Source of the DNA: Bemisia tabaci
Taxonomy: Eukaryota > Arthropoda > Insecta > Hemiptera > Aleyrodidae
NCBI RefSeq assembly: GCF_918797505.1
Contig: NC_092802.1
Location: forward strand, 16,637,883 to 16,701,882
DNA length: 64,000 bases
Direction of reading: 5' to 3'
Both the position numbers and the translations under genes were made by a program. Shown here in pieces: positions 22,928 through 32,662 of this stretch (its first letter is position 1; every line of letters starts with the position of its first letter). The notes under the pieces were generated by a model that saw nothing but the letters and a program-made list of their open reading frames with translations, was not told where the DNA came from and did not search any database.

Positions 22928-23346
22928 AAGCTCAAGTGACGCGGTCGAACTAGCATGCGATACATCGCATCTTTTAGGTCAAAAATCTCGGCAGATTTTG
23001 GATTTTTAGCAAAAAAAAGGACGATATAGCCCCTGCGCATGAGCTTAAAGAATCATTCTAAACCCAAAAATCGGAAAAATTCAGAGAAATGAAAGCAGAA
23101 TAATATTTGGGAAAAAAACCTCGCATTCGATACAGAAATCGATAGCTGCATTGAATGAGAGGTTTTTTTTTCAAATTTTCCAAGGTTTCTCTAAATTTTT
23201 CCGATTTTTGGGTTTAGAATGATTCTTTAGGCTCATGCGCAGGGGCTATCGTCCTTTTTTTTGCTAAAAATTCAAAATCTGCCGAGATTTTTGACCTAAA
23301 AGATGCGATATATCGCATGCCAGTTCGACCACTTCTTTTGAGCTTA
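22928..23346. mobile_element. 419-bp fold-back element
   Basis: The arms of about 200 bp are inverted copies. Examples are GATGCGATATATCGCATG at right against CATGCGATACATCGCATC at left, CAAAAATCTCGGCAGATTTT against AAAATCTGCCGAGATTTTTG, and TTAAAGAATCATTCTAAACC against GGTTTAGAATGATTCTTTAG. The centre is near 23137. No target duplication was identified. Confidence 0.88.
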
Positions 23347-23360
23347 TATAGCGTTGCGCG

Positions 23361-23689
23361 AGTTGCGCTGGTAACAGAATCGTGTTTTGATGGTTGACTC
23401 TTTTAGATTAACTAAAAATAAAATGATCCGTCTGAACAACAACTTTCTACGTTGAATATTAACCGAGATATTGCCCTTTGAAAAGTCGGGTTTTTGACGT
23501 CATCCACCGCGGTAGTGCATAACATGGTATGTACTACCGCGGTGGATGACGTCATAAATCGAGTTTTTCGAGGCGTGATATTCTCGGTTAATATACAATG
23601 TAGAAAGTTGCTGTTTGGACACATCTTATTATTTTTAGTTGATCTGTAAGCATAAAGTTTCAAAACATGATTCTAGGACCAGCGCAACT
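23361..23689. mobile_element. 329-bp fold-back element next to the previous one
   Basis: Ends AGTTGCGCTGG and CCAGCGCAACT. The arms include TTAACTAAAAATAA / TTATTTTTAGTTGA and ATCCACCGCGGTAGT / ACTACCGCGGTGGAT. The centre is near 23525. It lies only about 15 bp from the fold-back at 22928-23346. Confidence 0.88.
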
Positions 23690-23859
23690 GACCCGTTTGA
23701 AGCCTTCAGATTCATGAGATCTTCCACTTTTAACGAGTAATTCGACAGACTAAGAAATGAGGCTTTAGAGTTTATATTTTCTCATCAACGTATCAAACAG
23801 AGCACGTTCAGTACATCGAAAAATCTCTAATATATATGCGACATAAGTGAGAAAGTAAT

Positions 23860-24140
23860 AATGTGAATCGATCGACGTGAACCCATCGACACGATTTGAT
23901 CAACACCGATTCGATCGAAAAATCCGTAAATCGATCGACAATACCCGCGATTCGATCGACATCTCTGTGAATCGATCGAAAAAACCTGTGAATCGATCGA
24001 CGTGAACCGATCGACGTAATTTGATCGACACCGATTCAATCGAAAACCGTGAATCGATCGACAAAAGCCGTAATCGATAGACAAAACCCGTAATCGACAG
24101 ACAAAACCCTTAATTGATAGACAAAACTTGTGAATCGATC
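23860..24140. repeat. about 20-bp minisatellite (GTGAATCGATCGACAAA), array 1
   Basis: Irregular units of GTGAATCGATCGACAAAACC and variants (GATTCGATCGACA, TAATCGACAGACAAAACCC). It is related to the array at 43792-44325. It is followed by 19 G at 24173-24191. Confidence 0.85.
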
Positions 24141-24415
24141 AACTCAATAAAATAAATTAATCATCCTCCAAAGGGGGGGGGGGGGGGGGGGAGGCTAAGG
24201 ATGACATAATTTTTAGGGTAAGATCTAGCTGTTGATGACGGTTGGATACGGTGTGGGAGAGGGGGGGGGGTGTCAAAAATTGAAAAACGTGGGTGACGAA
24301 TTTATGGACGACCCCTTAGCCTTAGTGTCCACAATTAAAAAGAGCTCATCAAATTGGTTATCTATCGATGCGACCACTGAGAAATGACGCCTCTGAGTTT
24401 TGATCACCATTAATT

Positions 24416-24673
24416 CTGTCGTGCTACGGAAGAACGCCGTATGAACATTCGAGAGTTGCTAATTTTCTTCGATAAAATGTTCATTTATGAGGAAAATTAT
24501 GAATAGGTATTTTACCTTGACATTTTCTGGAACTTAAGGTGAAATTGCGAGCAAAAGTATCTGAAAAATTGGAAAGAAAATATTCATAAGTTTACCAGGA
24601 AATTCGGGTTTTATCAGAGGAAATGTGGCAGCTCGCCTAGAGGTTCACATGTCATTTTTCCCTAGCACGGCGG
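24416..24673. mobile_element. family A MITE, copy with AATT target duplication
   Basis: Left end CTGTCGTGCTACGGAAGAAC, right end TTTTTCCCTAGCACGGCGG. It is flanked by AATT at 24412-24415 and 24674-24677, one of three copies in which a 4-bp duplication is visible. Confidence 0.88.
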
Positions 24674-24944
24674 AATTGTTGGCAGAATATCGAACGATTT
24701 AATTCGATACTGTGTTCCCATATTTATGTGAATGGCGCCATTTAATTCTAATCGGCAACCCTTAAAAGTCGCATTGATGACCCATTTTGATGGGCTCATT
24801 TTAATCGTGGGGACCGAGCGTCTTTGAAATTCAATTCAATGACTTAAAATTTTCATGGATTTTATCACTAACGAGCGACCATAACCGTGATATGATTATT
24901 TCTTCCCTAAAATCCATGGCGTTGCTAGGTTATTTTCCTTTTAT

Positions 24945-24957
24945 GTTAAAAAAGTAG
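24945..24957 (-). terminator. Pol III terminator of the tRNA-Lys gene
   Basis: On the minus strand the tRNA is followed by GCTACTTTTTT. A T-run of six directly after a tRNA is the usual Pol III stop signal. Confidence 0.8.
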
Positions 24958-25030
24958 CGCCCGAACTGGGACTTGAACCCAGGACCCTTAGGTTAAAAGC
25001 CTAATGCTCTACCGACTGAGCTATCCGGGC
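24958..25030 (-). tRNA. tRNA-Lys (anticodon TTT)
   Basis: The complete 73-nt cloverleaf reads on the minus strand from 25030 to 24958. The acceptor GCCCGGA pairs with TTCGGGC (one G-T pair). The D arm holds the A box TAGCTCAGTCGG. The anticodon stem TTAGG/CCTAA encloses CTTTTAA, giving anticodon TTT. The T arm holds the B box GGTTCAAGTCC, and the discriminator base is G. There is no intron and CCA is not encoded. A run of six T about 5 bases past the 3' end (24949-24954 as A) is the Pol III terminator. It should be functional, reading AAA/AAG lysine codons. Confidence 0.97.
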
Positions 25031-25646
25031 CACGGAGAGCTGCGTTAGAAATTTAAAAAAATCGGCCGGTCGCTTGGTCAGTTTCTGGGCGACTGGTATT
25101 TTATGATGTTATTAAAGCTAGTGGAAATTTTGGGGAAAATTGACAGCAAGGTGCACGTTTCTTAAACTAATGAGATCACAAAAGAAAACAGAGTCACTGC
25201 TATGTCATGCGCTCTCTGACTCATGACTGGCGGTAGAGCGCCTTCAAACTATTGCGCAGGCAGCATGCATCACACAGAGTGCCGCATGCCGACAAGCCGA
25301 ACAGGTGTCTGATCGAAATTGGACCGTTCGGTTCATTGAAGACCCATCGTTTAGGAGGAGAAAAAAATTATCGTTTCTTTCCTAGAAACGTTTAAACATA
25401 CATTACGAACGTTTTGTTGTGCTTAACTTTTTTTTTAAAAAAAAATTTAAAAAATCAAAATATAAAAAATAAGATTTTTTACATAAAATTTTTATTACCT
25501 ATAAGATTATAATTTTTCTTTTTCAAAAAAGTAATATTTTTTAAAAAGTTCACAATTTGGGTTTTTTAAAAAAAAAAAAAATCACGAGAACAAATTTTAC
25601 ACATTTTCCCAGTACTAGTGGTGTCTACCTTCGATTTCTACAATTA
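25031..25646. other. AT-rich flank between tRNA and Helitron 3' end
   Basis: No gene supported. A GAGCGCCTTCAAACTATTGC motif lies at 25238. From 25380 the DNA is runs of A and T. Confidence 0.4.
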
Positions 25647-25908
25647 CTAGGGGCTTATGGGGCTGCTTCGCAGCCCCTTATTTTTCCTGTACACTTTTCA
25701 CTTTCACATGTTTTTTTTTTTTTTTTATTTATTTTCATTTAATTTTCTGTTTTGTCTTTGAATCGGGTCTAATTATTTTTTTGAGAGAATAAATATAACA
25801 AATGTTTTCAAAAATTGTAATTTTATTTAGTAAACTTTAAACTAAAATTTTGTTTTAATCTTCATACAAAATTATTTTTTAGGTTTTACATTTGTTTTCA
25901 AACTAATT

Positions 25909-26217
25909 TTAAAGAAGATCTTTTTTATTTTTTAAATACTTTGCTTTTTTTTTTCGATTAAATTGTTGATTCTTCTTTTGCCATTTCTGTCCTGCTTTTC
26001 TTCCTATATTTCCTACAACTTTGCTCTTCTTCTTTCCTCCTTTTGTCTTTTCTTTTTTTGCTTCTTCTTTTTCTTCTTCAGTAGCTGTTCCTTCTGGTTC
26101 TTCTTCTTTTTCTGCTCCTGTTTTAACTTCATCTAATTTTTCCGCTTTTTCTTCTTCGTTTTTTCCATGTTCAGTCTGCTTTCTGGTTTCCGGGAATGCA
26201 GCTGCATTCCGGATGCG
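25909..26217 (-). CDS. Lys/Glu-rich open frame inside the Helitron
   Basis: A 102-codon frame without its own ATG, between a TAA at 26220-26218 and a TAA at 25911-25909. The sequence is strongly charged (EEEKEEAKKEKTKGGKKKSK) and ends basic (KAGQKWQKKNQQFNRKKK). Its first codons are part of an 18-bp palindrome (GGAATGCAGCTGCATTCC). Minus-strand splice-like signals lie just upstream: GTAAGT at about 26298 and TTTTTTCAG at about 26261. It may be a spliced exon of the Helitron protein, captured host sequence, or chance. No function assigned. Confidence 0.4.
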   Translation of the reverse strand, partial: RIRNAAAFPETRKQTEHGKNEEEKAEKLDEVKTGAEKEEEPEGTATEEEKEEAKKEKTKGGKKKSKVVGNIGRKAGQKWQKKNQQFNRKKKAKYLKNKKDLL

Positions 26218-26299
26218 TTAAGGGGTGGGAAGGAGGGAGGGACGGACTGAGAAACTGAAAAAAGTACGTTACGTAACGGTAAATATTAAATAAACTTAC

Positions 26300-26735
26300 C
26301 TATATATGGATCCTTGAACTTTAAAGCAATAAGGTCCATCACCCGGAATATCAATTCGATTTACAGAGAAAGAGGCAAAAGCAACAGCACTATTATAATT
26401 TCTGATACGCTTTATGAAATTTGGAGAATATAAATACTCGGTAAAGAAATTAAGCCATTTTGGCAGCAGTTATTAAATGACCATTGACATTTCACCCTGA
26501 AAATGGCGAGCATCACAATGATGACAAATTATATTCATTGAACCGACTGAAAATTTGGTAACAAAATTTTCATCAAAGTTCTGATCATCAATTTTATACT
26601 TCCGAAATGAAGAAATGAAACTTTGATTTTCTATACTAATAACAGAGTTAAGTTCTTGCTTCACTAAACGAACATGCGAAGAATTCTGGAAAACGCGACC
26701 ACGTTTTGGAGGACGCGACCGCCTCGGTCATTGAA
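26300..26735 (-). pseudogene. Helitron Rep/helicase, N-terminal domain fragment
   Basis: Minus-strand translation gives RSRPPKRGRVFQNSSHVRL, then FSVGSMNIICHHCDARHF with a CxxC...H zinc-binding pattern. A second frame then gives CCQNGLISLPSI, and back in the first frame come IRNYNSAVAFASFSVNRI and DGPYCFKVQGSIY. This order (GxM..C..C.A..F, CC..G...LP, IR.YNSA.AFASF, F...G.IY) is that of the Helitron-like N domain preceding the Rep HUH nuclease. There is a double stop after GEMSMVI and a frame break, so it is dead. The HUH and helicase domains are absent. A donor-like GTAAGT follows SIY. Confidence 0.8.
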
Positions 26736-26933
26736 AATTTCACTCATAACAACTGTTAAATTTAAAATTAAAATTAGTAAAAATTATTATTATTTTAACA
26801 AAATCATAACTGAAAAGTTCAATTTTTAAATTAAAAAAATAAATCAGAAGAAAAAGGATGAAATGAAAATGGAAATTAATAATAAACATATTTATACACA
26901 TTGAAAAGAAACAGCGTGAAAAGTTCTGATCGG

Positions 26934-26935
<2 letters not shown>

Positions 26936-26977
<42 letters not shown>

Positions 26978-27068
26978 GTATGTTAAAATAAGAAAAAAAC
27001 TTGGAGGTTATTGACTTAATGAGGAAAAATTGGCAATAGGAAAAAGATGGAAGCAATCATGAAAAACC

Positions 27069-27101
<33 letters not shown>
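26936..27101. repeat. inverted pair of long homopolymers (41 T ... 31 A)
   Basis: 41 T at 26936-26976 and 31 A at 27071-27101 on the plus strand, 94 bp apart. They could be tails of two retro-inserted copies in opposite orientation, or expanded microsatellites. The sequence between shows no recognisable element. Confidence 0.85.
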
Positions 27102-27102
<1 letters not shown>

Positions 27103-28333
27103 GCGGGAAAAGAATAATGTAAGTTGATGGCAGTTGAGTGTTGGAAGTAACCTCACTTAATGATGATTGTTGAATGAAAACAGCTGATAAAAAGACAGCA
27201 AACAGTAAAGTAAGATGCGTAGCAACAAAACTTTTCCGAAAAACAAAAAACAAAAAACCCCCACTTCCCCCTCATCCAATTTATGAGTTTTTAGGGATTT
27301 AAAAATCGGGGACGAACCCCAGAAAATAATTTATAGTTTTCCCGAAGCATTGAGAACAACACCTTTCAAATGAACCAACGCCCCTCGCAATTAGTACAGT
27401 GGTTGATTCACAATTTCATTCTATTTTTCAAATTAAATATTAAGATTGAGCTATATTTTACATTACAAAGATTTTCAAAATTTTCGAAAGTGAGTGAGAG
27501 ACAGGCATAATTAAGGGACTTTCACCTATTTTGCGTTTCGATGCATCCGCCGGCGTTGCAAGGATGAAAAAAGATCAAAGAGTGAAGTAAAAGTTTACAT
27601 TTTTTACTTGCAGTAATGCCTTCCTCTCCACCGATGTTTGCACCGTCTTTTCCATTCCCAAAAATAATTTTCGTAAGAGAAAATAGAAAATGTTCGGTAG
27701 AAGTAGTGGTATTTTTGACGTTATTGTTACATTTGCCAACATCATGCGACGAAAACAACGGACTCAAGAATAAAATAAACAAATTTTTCCTCCTCATTAT
27801 GTTATCAAAACGCTTTCCAAGTATTTTATTATGCTTAACGATGTCACTGTCCACTTCTTAAAAACCATCACACAGGCGTGAATAACACAAAATGAAGATA
27901 TTTCTGGCAGTTTCAGAGATCGGAGTTTCCCGAGAAAATCAAGTGCCAAGAGAGGGAAAGGAAATCCCGGGTTTTACCGCGAAAGTTCTCGGGACTATTC
28001 TCAGTTTCACTTTGAAGTGATCACTGAGTACGCATGTTACTTATGTGTTCCTCTGTCAAAGTTTCCCGGGGAGTAAATTCTAGCCAGAAATTCACGGAGA
28101 CGGTAATGGACCACTAGACAAGGTGCGAATTTCAGCATTCTGATACTTGTTTCGTGACCAAAATTTCACGTAGAATACGATGCGCACAATCAAAAGTGCC
28201 GAAATTAACTCCTTACGAAGATATTTAATGATTCCTGATACGTGAATTCAAACCACCCGCTCATGAAAACTCAATGCTCTACGTAATTCACATCGCGCAC
28301 TAAAGGTTTATCATGACAGTCTCTGCGATATAA
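27102..28333. other. intergenic stretch with no supported gene
   Basis: AT-rich to mixed. A frame of 81 codons at 27616 starts just after an acceptor-like TTTTTTACTTGCAG, but its sequence shows nothing recognisable. No repeats shared with the rest of the window were noticed. Confidence 0.35.
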
Positions 28334-28648
28334 AAATCTGGCAACCTCAATCTTGACGCTTTGGCTCAGCTACAGCAAATTGCTAATAGTTTGAACACCA
28401 CATGGTGGGAAATGAACATTGCTCGATCGATTGAGAAGCTTGCTGAAACCGTTGTAGTGCATGATTTAACTCACGTATGTGTTTCTTGTAAGCGGGCAGA
28501 TCAAATTCCTCGTAACCAATGTGAAATAAAAACATTAATATCTTTGTTAGGAGTTGATTTCAGTACTTTTCGTTGCGAGAATCGTGTTCTACGTGAAATT
28601 CTGGTGAAGAAACATGTATCAGAATGCTTAAATTCGTGCCTCGTCTAG
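28334..28648 (+). CDS. unrecognised open frame, about 104 codons
   Basis: A clean frame from just after a TAA (28331-28333) to TAG at 28646-28648, reading NLNLDALAQLQQIANSLN, then TWWEMNIARSIEKLAETVVV, then a Cys-containing stretch VCVSCKRADQIPRNQCEIK and LLGVDFSTFRCENRVLREIL. Composition is protein-like, with amphipathic helices and no low complexity. It has no ATG near the start (first Met about 26 residues in), so it would be an exon or a remnant. I do not recognise a family. Confidence 0.3.
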   Translation, partial: KSGNLNLDALAQLQQIANSLNTTWWEMNIARSIEKLAETVVVHDLTHVCVSCKRADQIPRNQCEIKTLISLLGVDFSTFRCENRVLREILVKKHVSECLNSCLV

Positions 28649-29213
28649 GGGTTCATTACAATAATCAGCCTGCTGGAAAAATGGGGGTCACCCCTCCTGG
28701 CGTACGCCCCCCCCCCCCACAAGAAGTCCCTTTTTCCGCCCATGAGGGTACCTACTTTCTTCAGTGATGATCTAGCAGTTGATTAATTATTAATATTCCG
28801 CCCTTGGCAACAGAGTCTCGCGTATGAGAAGATAGCGCGAGCCGGGCCCTTGTTTTTCCGCGGGGGGCAACGGCCCCCTCGGGGGGATCGGGGACCCCGG
28901 GAGAAATTCTAAGTAGGATTAGGCCGAACACGGACACGGACAGTACATCTGAGAGAAGTTCAGTTGACGCGACAGCGCGATCTGCCGCCACCGGCTCGGA
29001 ACAACTCCCCATTCAGCGCTGACACTATCTGGCTCTTTACAAGTCTTGCACCGGGTTAAGCTTTCGCACATCGCTCAGCTCTCCCCCGTGACGAGGGTAC
29101 CCCTGTTGCCGCGCCCCGAGTGGCATTTTTTAACGGAAAAATCGCTATATTTTTAAATTAAGTTGCGCTTGTACTCCGATTGTTGGCGATAAAATGGCCA
29201 GGTTAGAATTTGG
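28649..29213. other. intergenic; C-run and GC-rich patch
   Basis: A run of 13 C lies at about 28707 and a GC-rich patch at 28840-28900 (GGGGGATCGGGGACCCC palindromic text). No gene supported. From 29150 the sequence matches 29919-29990 (see the next element). Confidence 0.4.
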
Positions 29214-29641
29214 TGCACTGAAAAAAATTTCTCGGCGTTTTACCAAGGTCCGTTGGTACCTGTACCATCTCACTTTTTTTTACCAATTATTGGTAATTTT
29301 ACCAAGACAGACTGGTAAGCTTACCTAAAAACCGGTATTTTTACTGTTTTTTTTTTCAGGTAAGAATACCACTTTTATTGGTAATCGATTCCCGGTAACT
29401 TTGTAGTTTTATCTCGGTAATTCTACCACAGTCGCTAAAAAATATTGGCGTTTTCACCTAGGTCCAGTAAAATTACCGAGAAAGTTCAATAATTTTACCG
29501 AGATAGCTCGGTAAAATTGCCAATTCCATAAATGGTAATTTTACCAAGAAAAAACTGGGATCAAATAGAACCCTGAATTCTTGGTAATTTTACCCTTTTC
29601 TTAGTAAATACACCGAGATTCTTTTTCCAGTGTAGAAGAGG
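29214..29641. mobile_element. CACTGAAAA-ended GGTAAAATTACC element, copy 2 (inverted)
   Basis: It is the inverted counterpart of 8182-8500, starting TGCACTGAAAAAAATTTCTC and ending TTCTTTTTCCAGTGT. Its flanks, AAGTTGCGCTTGTACTCCGA before and GAAGAGGGCAGCACTTTACT after, are contiguous in the related sequence at 29919-29990. That gives an approximate empty site. Confidence 0.87.
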
Positions 29642-30063
29642 GCAGCACTTTACTCGAAAGGAGCCATGCACAAATGGACCGAGTTCATCAGAAAGGAACC
29701 AACCCACATTGAGTTGAAACTGAGAAAAAGAGGTTTGAAGTTTTATTCCTGCATGATGCTCAATGTAAAAAATAAACTTTAATCCCTCTTTTCACGAACC
29801 AATTTTTTTTCGACTTTCAGTTTTTGGCAGGAGAAAATTTACGGTTTGAGAAACTCAAAAACATTCTAATAATCGGAGAAAGTGCCTTTCGCAATTTGTT
29901 GACGACCTCTGTTTTTAAATTAAGTTGCGCTTTTATTCCGATTTTTTTGCGATACAATCACCATAAGAAGAGGGCAGCGCTTTACTCGAAATCTCTGTTT
30001 CCATTGGCTCTAAGGAGGAATAATGTTGGCTGTTTTTTTTACCGAGCTTCAAACAGCCTAATT
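29642..30063. repeat. host repeat around copy 2: AAGTTGCGCTT...GAAGAGGGCAGC
   Basis: The block at 29919-29990 (TTAAGTTGCGCTTTTATTCC ... AAGAAGAGGGCAGCGCTTTA) is a relative of 29150-29213 plus 29641-29680 without the inserted element. A GAAAGGAACCAACCCACATT piece at 29692 resembles the GGAACCAAG-type MITEs. No gene. Confidence 0.65.
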
Positions 30064-30204
30064 GGCTAATCCCACGATAACCACCAGCCCCGGGTGACCA
30101 TTGTCTGAGACCATCATACTCAGGTTACCTGGCTGGAAATCGAACCCGCGACCTCTTGGCTATAGGGCCAGCGCTATGACCACTAAACCACAGGAGGCCG
30201 ACAA
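30064..30204 (-). mobile_element. tRNA-derived SINE, copy 1
   Basis: The minus strand reads GGCCTCCTGTGGTTTAGTGG (A-box-like), then CGCGGGTTCGATTTCCAGCC (B box GGTTCGATTTCC), then ATGATGGTCTCAGACAATGG. The head folds like a tRNA but without a normal anticodon stem. 39165-39296 shares both head and tail sequence, which makes it a SINE family and not a decayed tRNA gene. Confidence 0.78.
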
Positions 30205-30701
30205 ATTTTGCCTGAGACTGCGTCATTTTTTGCGCACTTGCGGTTTTCTCATATGTCTCGTTTTGATACAATTAGGATGAATTTTGCTGTTTCAGCTATT
30301 TCAATGATTTTATCTAAAAGAGAATAGACGAATTTTAAAGGCAACTCGATTTCGAAAATTTGACACGTGATGCTCTCTTCGCTATCACGGCGGAAATGGG
30401 ACAATCGGCCGTTGGCGCAACGGCGCAACGCGAGGCAAGGCGACGCGCAAAATTGTTAAAAAGGCAAACGGAGGACAGTGCGAAATGATTTCCTCGCTCG
30501 GGGATCGGGAGAGGAGGTAAGTGATGGCGACGGGGCGACGGCGGGGAAAAATAATTAGTTCCATTTGCTGGTTTATTGAGTGCAATAAATTTATGAGCCA
30601 CTGAATTATTGAGCCACGTTCGAAGCGTGCTCATCCGAGCTGCGCTCACGTCCCGAGACTCCGCAACGGAACCCGCCATTTCCGAGCCAGCTCATTCACA
30701 C
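30205..30701. other. intergenic stretch with no supported gene
   Basis: A GC-rich patch (30395-30560) contains overlapping open frames on the minus strand with no recognisable sequence. No repeats matched. Confidence 0.35.
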
Positions 30702-30953
30702 CGCCGTCCTAAGAAAAAACACCGTATGAACGTCCCAGAATTGCCAAATTTATCCGAATAAAACATGTATTTATGCAGTAAGTTATGCGTATTTTATCTT
30801 AAAATTTTCCGACATTTTAAATTTAATCGGGTACAAAATTGTCTGAAAAATTGGAAGGGAAATATTCAGAATTTTCCCAGTAAATTTGTTGGTTACTAAA
30901 GGAAATATAACAACGCCTGAAGGCTCATACAGCGATTTTCCTTAGCACGGCAG
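30702..30953. mobile_element. family A MITE
   Basis: Left CGCCGTCCTAAGAAAAAACA, right GATTTTCCTTAGCACGGCAG, with AATTGCCAAATTTATCC inside the left end. Confidence 0.85.
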
Positions 30954-30969
30954 CCCGGCTCCCTAGTCT

Positions 30970-31410
30970 TATCGATCTCTCCAGTTCCTCATCTCCGTCT
31001 ACATCATCTTCTTCATTTCCTTGTCCTTCTTTTCCTATTCCTGTTTTTCTTCTGCTTCCTCTTATTTTGCTTCCGTTTTGCTTTCTTCCGTTTCTTCATA
31101 TTTTGAATTTTTTGTCTCCATTATTCTTCTTCGTCAGATACTTCGTTTTATCCTTCTTCTCCATTACTTTCTTCTGCTGCTTCCTCTATCTCTTTGCTTA
31201 TTTCTTTTTCTTTGTCTCTTCCGCTTTTCCTCTTCTTCTTTTTTTACCTCCTTTTTGCTTTCTTCCGATTCTTTTTCTTCGTCGTCAGGTACTTCATTTT
31301 CTCCTTCTTCTTCATTTCTTTCTTCTTATGCTTCCCTTTCCTCTTCGCTTACTTCTGATTCTTAGTTTTTTCTTTTTTCTTCTTCTTCCTTTTTTCCGCC
31401 TCTTTGAAGA
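30970..31410. repeat. second polypyrimidine (TTC/TCTT) block, about 440 bp
   Basis: The plus strand is C/T-rich (CTTCTTC, TTTTCCTCTTC units), less pure than the 5540-6200 block. Long open frames are compositional. Confidence 0.8.
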
Positions 31411-31483
31411 AAGAAATGAGGCCAATTTTGCAAGCCTATAAACTTCCAATTTGTCAATCACTAGAGTGACCAGTGCTCAACTC

Positions 31484-31653
31484 CAGTGGCGTGGCGTGAA
31501 TTGCGATATATCGATTGTTATGCCATTTAAACCTATGGAAAAGGATCGATAAACAGGGTGTTCGCAGCGAACACCTTAATGATCGATTCTTTACCATAGG
31601 TTTATATGGCATAACAATCGATACATTGCAATTCACGCCACGCCACGCCACTG
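31484..31653. mobile_element. family B palindromic hAT-type MITE, copy 3
   Basis: Ends CAGTGGCGTGGCGTGAATTG and CAATTCACGCCACGCCACGC then CACTG. Core GGTGTTCGCAGCGAACACC. The two halves pair along nearly the whole length (GCCATTTAAACCTATGG / CCATAGGTTTATATGGC). No convincing target duplication. Confidence 0.9.
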
Positions 31654-32662
31654 CATCGACTTATAAACCTAAGTTACGCGTGAGTTGAAGAGAAAAAGCG
31701 TCATTGACACAGTTCCAAGCAAAAGTAAACACAATAGGTAAAAGCCGCAAGCCGAGCCTTTATAAATATGAAAAAGAACTAAGAATGAAATAAAGAAAAA
31801 CCTTCATTGACCTTAAGCGTTAAATGGACCGAAACTTATGGCGGAACGCTCTTTCCTGCGATGTTGCGATCCTCACAAAAAATTCCTACATTGCACTATA
31901 AAGAGATTGTGGTGCACATATTAAATTTAAGACAGTATCTCCTGCATTTCGTTCTAAATCAGTTATTAAGGACTGGATTCGCACTCAGGGACCCGGGGTG
32001 TAGGTTATTAGGGGCCCTAAATATTAAAATTTAAGGGCCCCTTGACACCCAACATTCCAGGCTTAGGACCTCTCTATATGCGTCTTTAATATTCCAAGAA
32101 TTTCTAAAGAGGATTTGTAATTTTAAAAAAATAAAACGTCCAGATGGGCTTTGGGTGCTACAGCACCCAAAGCGGCCTAATTCGGCCCTGAAACCGGTTA
32201 AGAGTGAGATTTAGGTCGATGAGCAAACATTTAAAATATAAAATCATTTTTAACCCTTAGATGCCCGATCAATTTTTCTGCACGCAAAGTCGCAAGTTGG
32301 ATCTAACTGACCCGAACTTAAATACATTGATTTTTATAGTACTTGAAGTATCATCAATTTTATTTCTGTGCTTTGAAACTGGGAAAAATTTGTTTTCTAT
32401 TTTTACATTTTGGATAACATACTTGTGTTTTCTTACCCTTCTTTTTCATTCGCCATGTGTAACCCCCTCCCCCTCCCCAAAGAGGATAGTCAGGTCAATT
32501 TGACCCAGCCTGGGCTTTCAATAGAGGATTTTTAGACGCGCGCCCTTCAAGAAGCTTGAAAAACCTTTCTTTTATTTTTTTTTCAAAATGATTATTGATT
32601 TGGGCACATCATAGAAAATTCTGAGCAAATCTAACTTTCACATTTCTCAAATTTCAAAAATA
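31654..32662. other. intergenic stretch with no supported gene
   Basis: AT-rich. CATTCGCCATGTGTAACCCC at 32449 resembles CATTCGCTATGTGTAACTCC at 7648, a minor dispersed repeat. No coding sequence recognised. Confidence 0.4.

Larger units (their letters stand above)
25647..26735 (-). mobile_element. decayed Helitron (rolling-circle transposon)
   Basis: The 3' end on the minus strand is a stem-loop GGGGCTGCGAAGCAGCCCC, eight bases of spacer, then CTAG at 25650-25647, followed by a T. Hairpin plus CTRR before T is the Helitron 3' signature. Upstream on the same strand are remnants of the Helitron Rep/helicase N-terminal domain (see the 26300-26735 entry). The 5' TC end was not found, so the left limit of the coding strand is open. 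Confidence 0.8.

Noticed and set aside
30064..30204. Considered as a second tRNA gene
   Set aside because: The A and B boxes are recognisable, but the anticodon arm does not fold normally, and a shared non-tRNA tail with 39165-39296 shows a SINE.
31021..31441. Overlapping frames of 114 and 124 codons on plus
   Set aside because: Ser/Phe/Leu-rich products of the second pyrimidine-rich block.
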